Source: JBDSLU01 sp039916225
GTDB taxonomy: Bacteria > Acidobacteriota > Vicinamibacteria > Vicinamibacterales > Vicinamibacteraceae
Direction: 5' to 3'
Length of the DNA stretch: 10,070 nt
Assembly (NCBI GenBank): GCA_039916225.1
Contig: JBDSLU010000431.1
Span: 1-10,070 of the forward strand
The notes beneath the pieces are model-generated. The model saw nothing but the letters and a program-made list of their open reading frames with translations, searched no databases and was not told where the DNA came from. Positions 10,037-10,070 of this stretch are shown here, piece by piece. The translations under genes were made by a program, and so were the position numbers. The first letter of the stretch is position 1, and each line of letters opens with the position of its first letter.

Positions 10037-10070
10037 CCGGCCGATATTGTTCGCGGACCCCGGTTTTTTT
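10037..10070 (+). terminator. Possible terminator after parE, cut by window edge
   Basis: CCGGCCG (10037-10043) can pair imperfectly with CGG (10054-10056) and CCGG (10060-10063), leaving a three-base bulge. At least seven T residues follow (10064-10070), continuing past the edge. The T run is convincing but the stem is weak, so this is tentative. Confidence 0.45.

Overview
The window is GC-rich bacterial DNA with strong G/C preference at third codon positions. It reads as an ordinary chromosomal segment, with no transposase, phage gene, CRISPR array, tRNA or rRNA seen. A type III glutamine synthetase, a HEAT-plus-DUF349-like protein, separate topoisomerase IV-type genes and an intergenic AACTCCC/AACTGCC heptamer repeat together suggest Acidobacteriota, perhaps Vicinamibacteria. 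That placement is an inference from family knowledge, not a measured result.

Layout. Positions 1-1452 (minus strand) hold the first 484 codons of a large alpha-helical protein with HEAT-like repeats followed by DUF349-like units; it runs off the left edge. Positions 1453-1675 are a divergent intergenic region with a good sigma70-type promoter for the rightward genes. Rightward come a MATE-family efflux pump (1676-3103) and, 13 bases after its stop, a type IIA topoisomerase A subunit (ParC type, 3117-5549). A 204-bp gap with its own promoter leads to glutamine synthetase type III (5754-7931), closed by a perfect 12-bp hairpin. Next are a heptamer-repeat hairpin (8013-8077) and an extended -10 promoter. 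The topoisomerase B subunit (ParE type, 8117-10030) follows, and the window ends in a T run that may be a terminator.

Functional logic. ParC and ParE should form one heterotetrameric enzyme that decatenates and relaxes DNA, yet their genes are separated by glnN, which has its own promoter and terminator. The subunits are therefore probably expressed from different transcripts: parC with the efflux pump, parE from its own short-leader promoter. The glutamine synthetase assimilates ammonium and has no obvious mechanistic link to the topoisomerase.

No clear new biological system is evident. The points most worth a second look are the heptamer-repeat hairpin between glnN and parE, the split topoisomerase locus, the coupling of a drug-efflux gene to a quinolone-target gene that carries alanine at the main resistance position, and the partial HEAT/DUF349-like gene.
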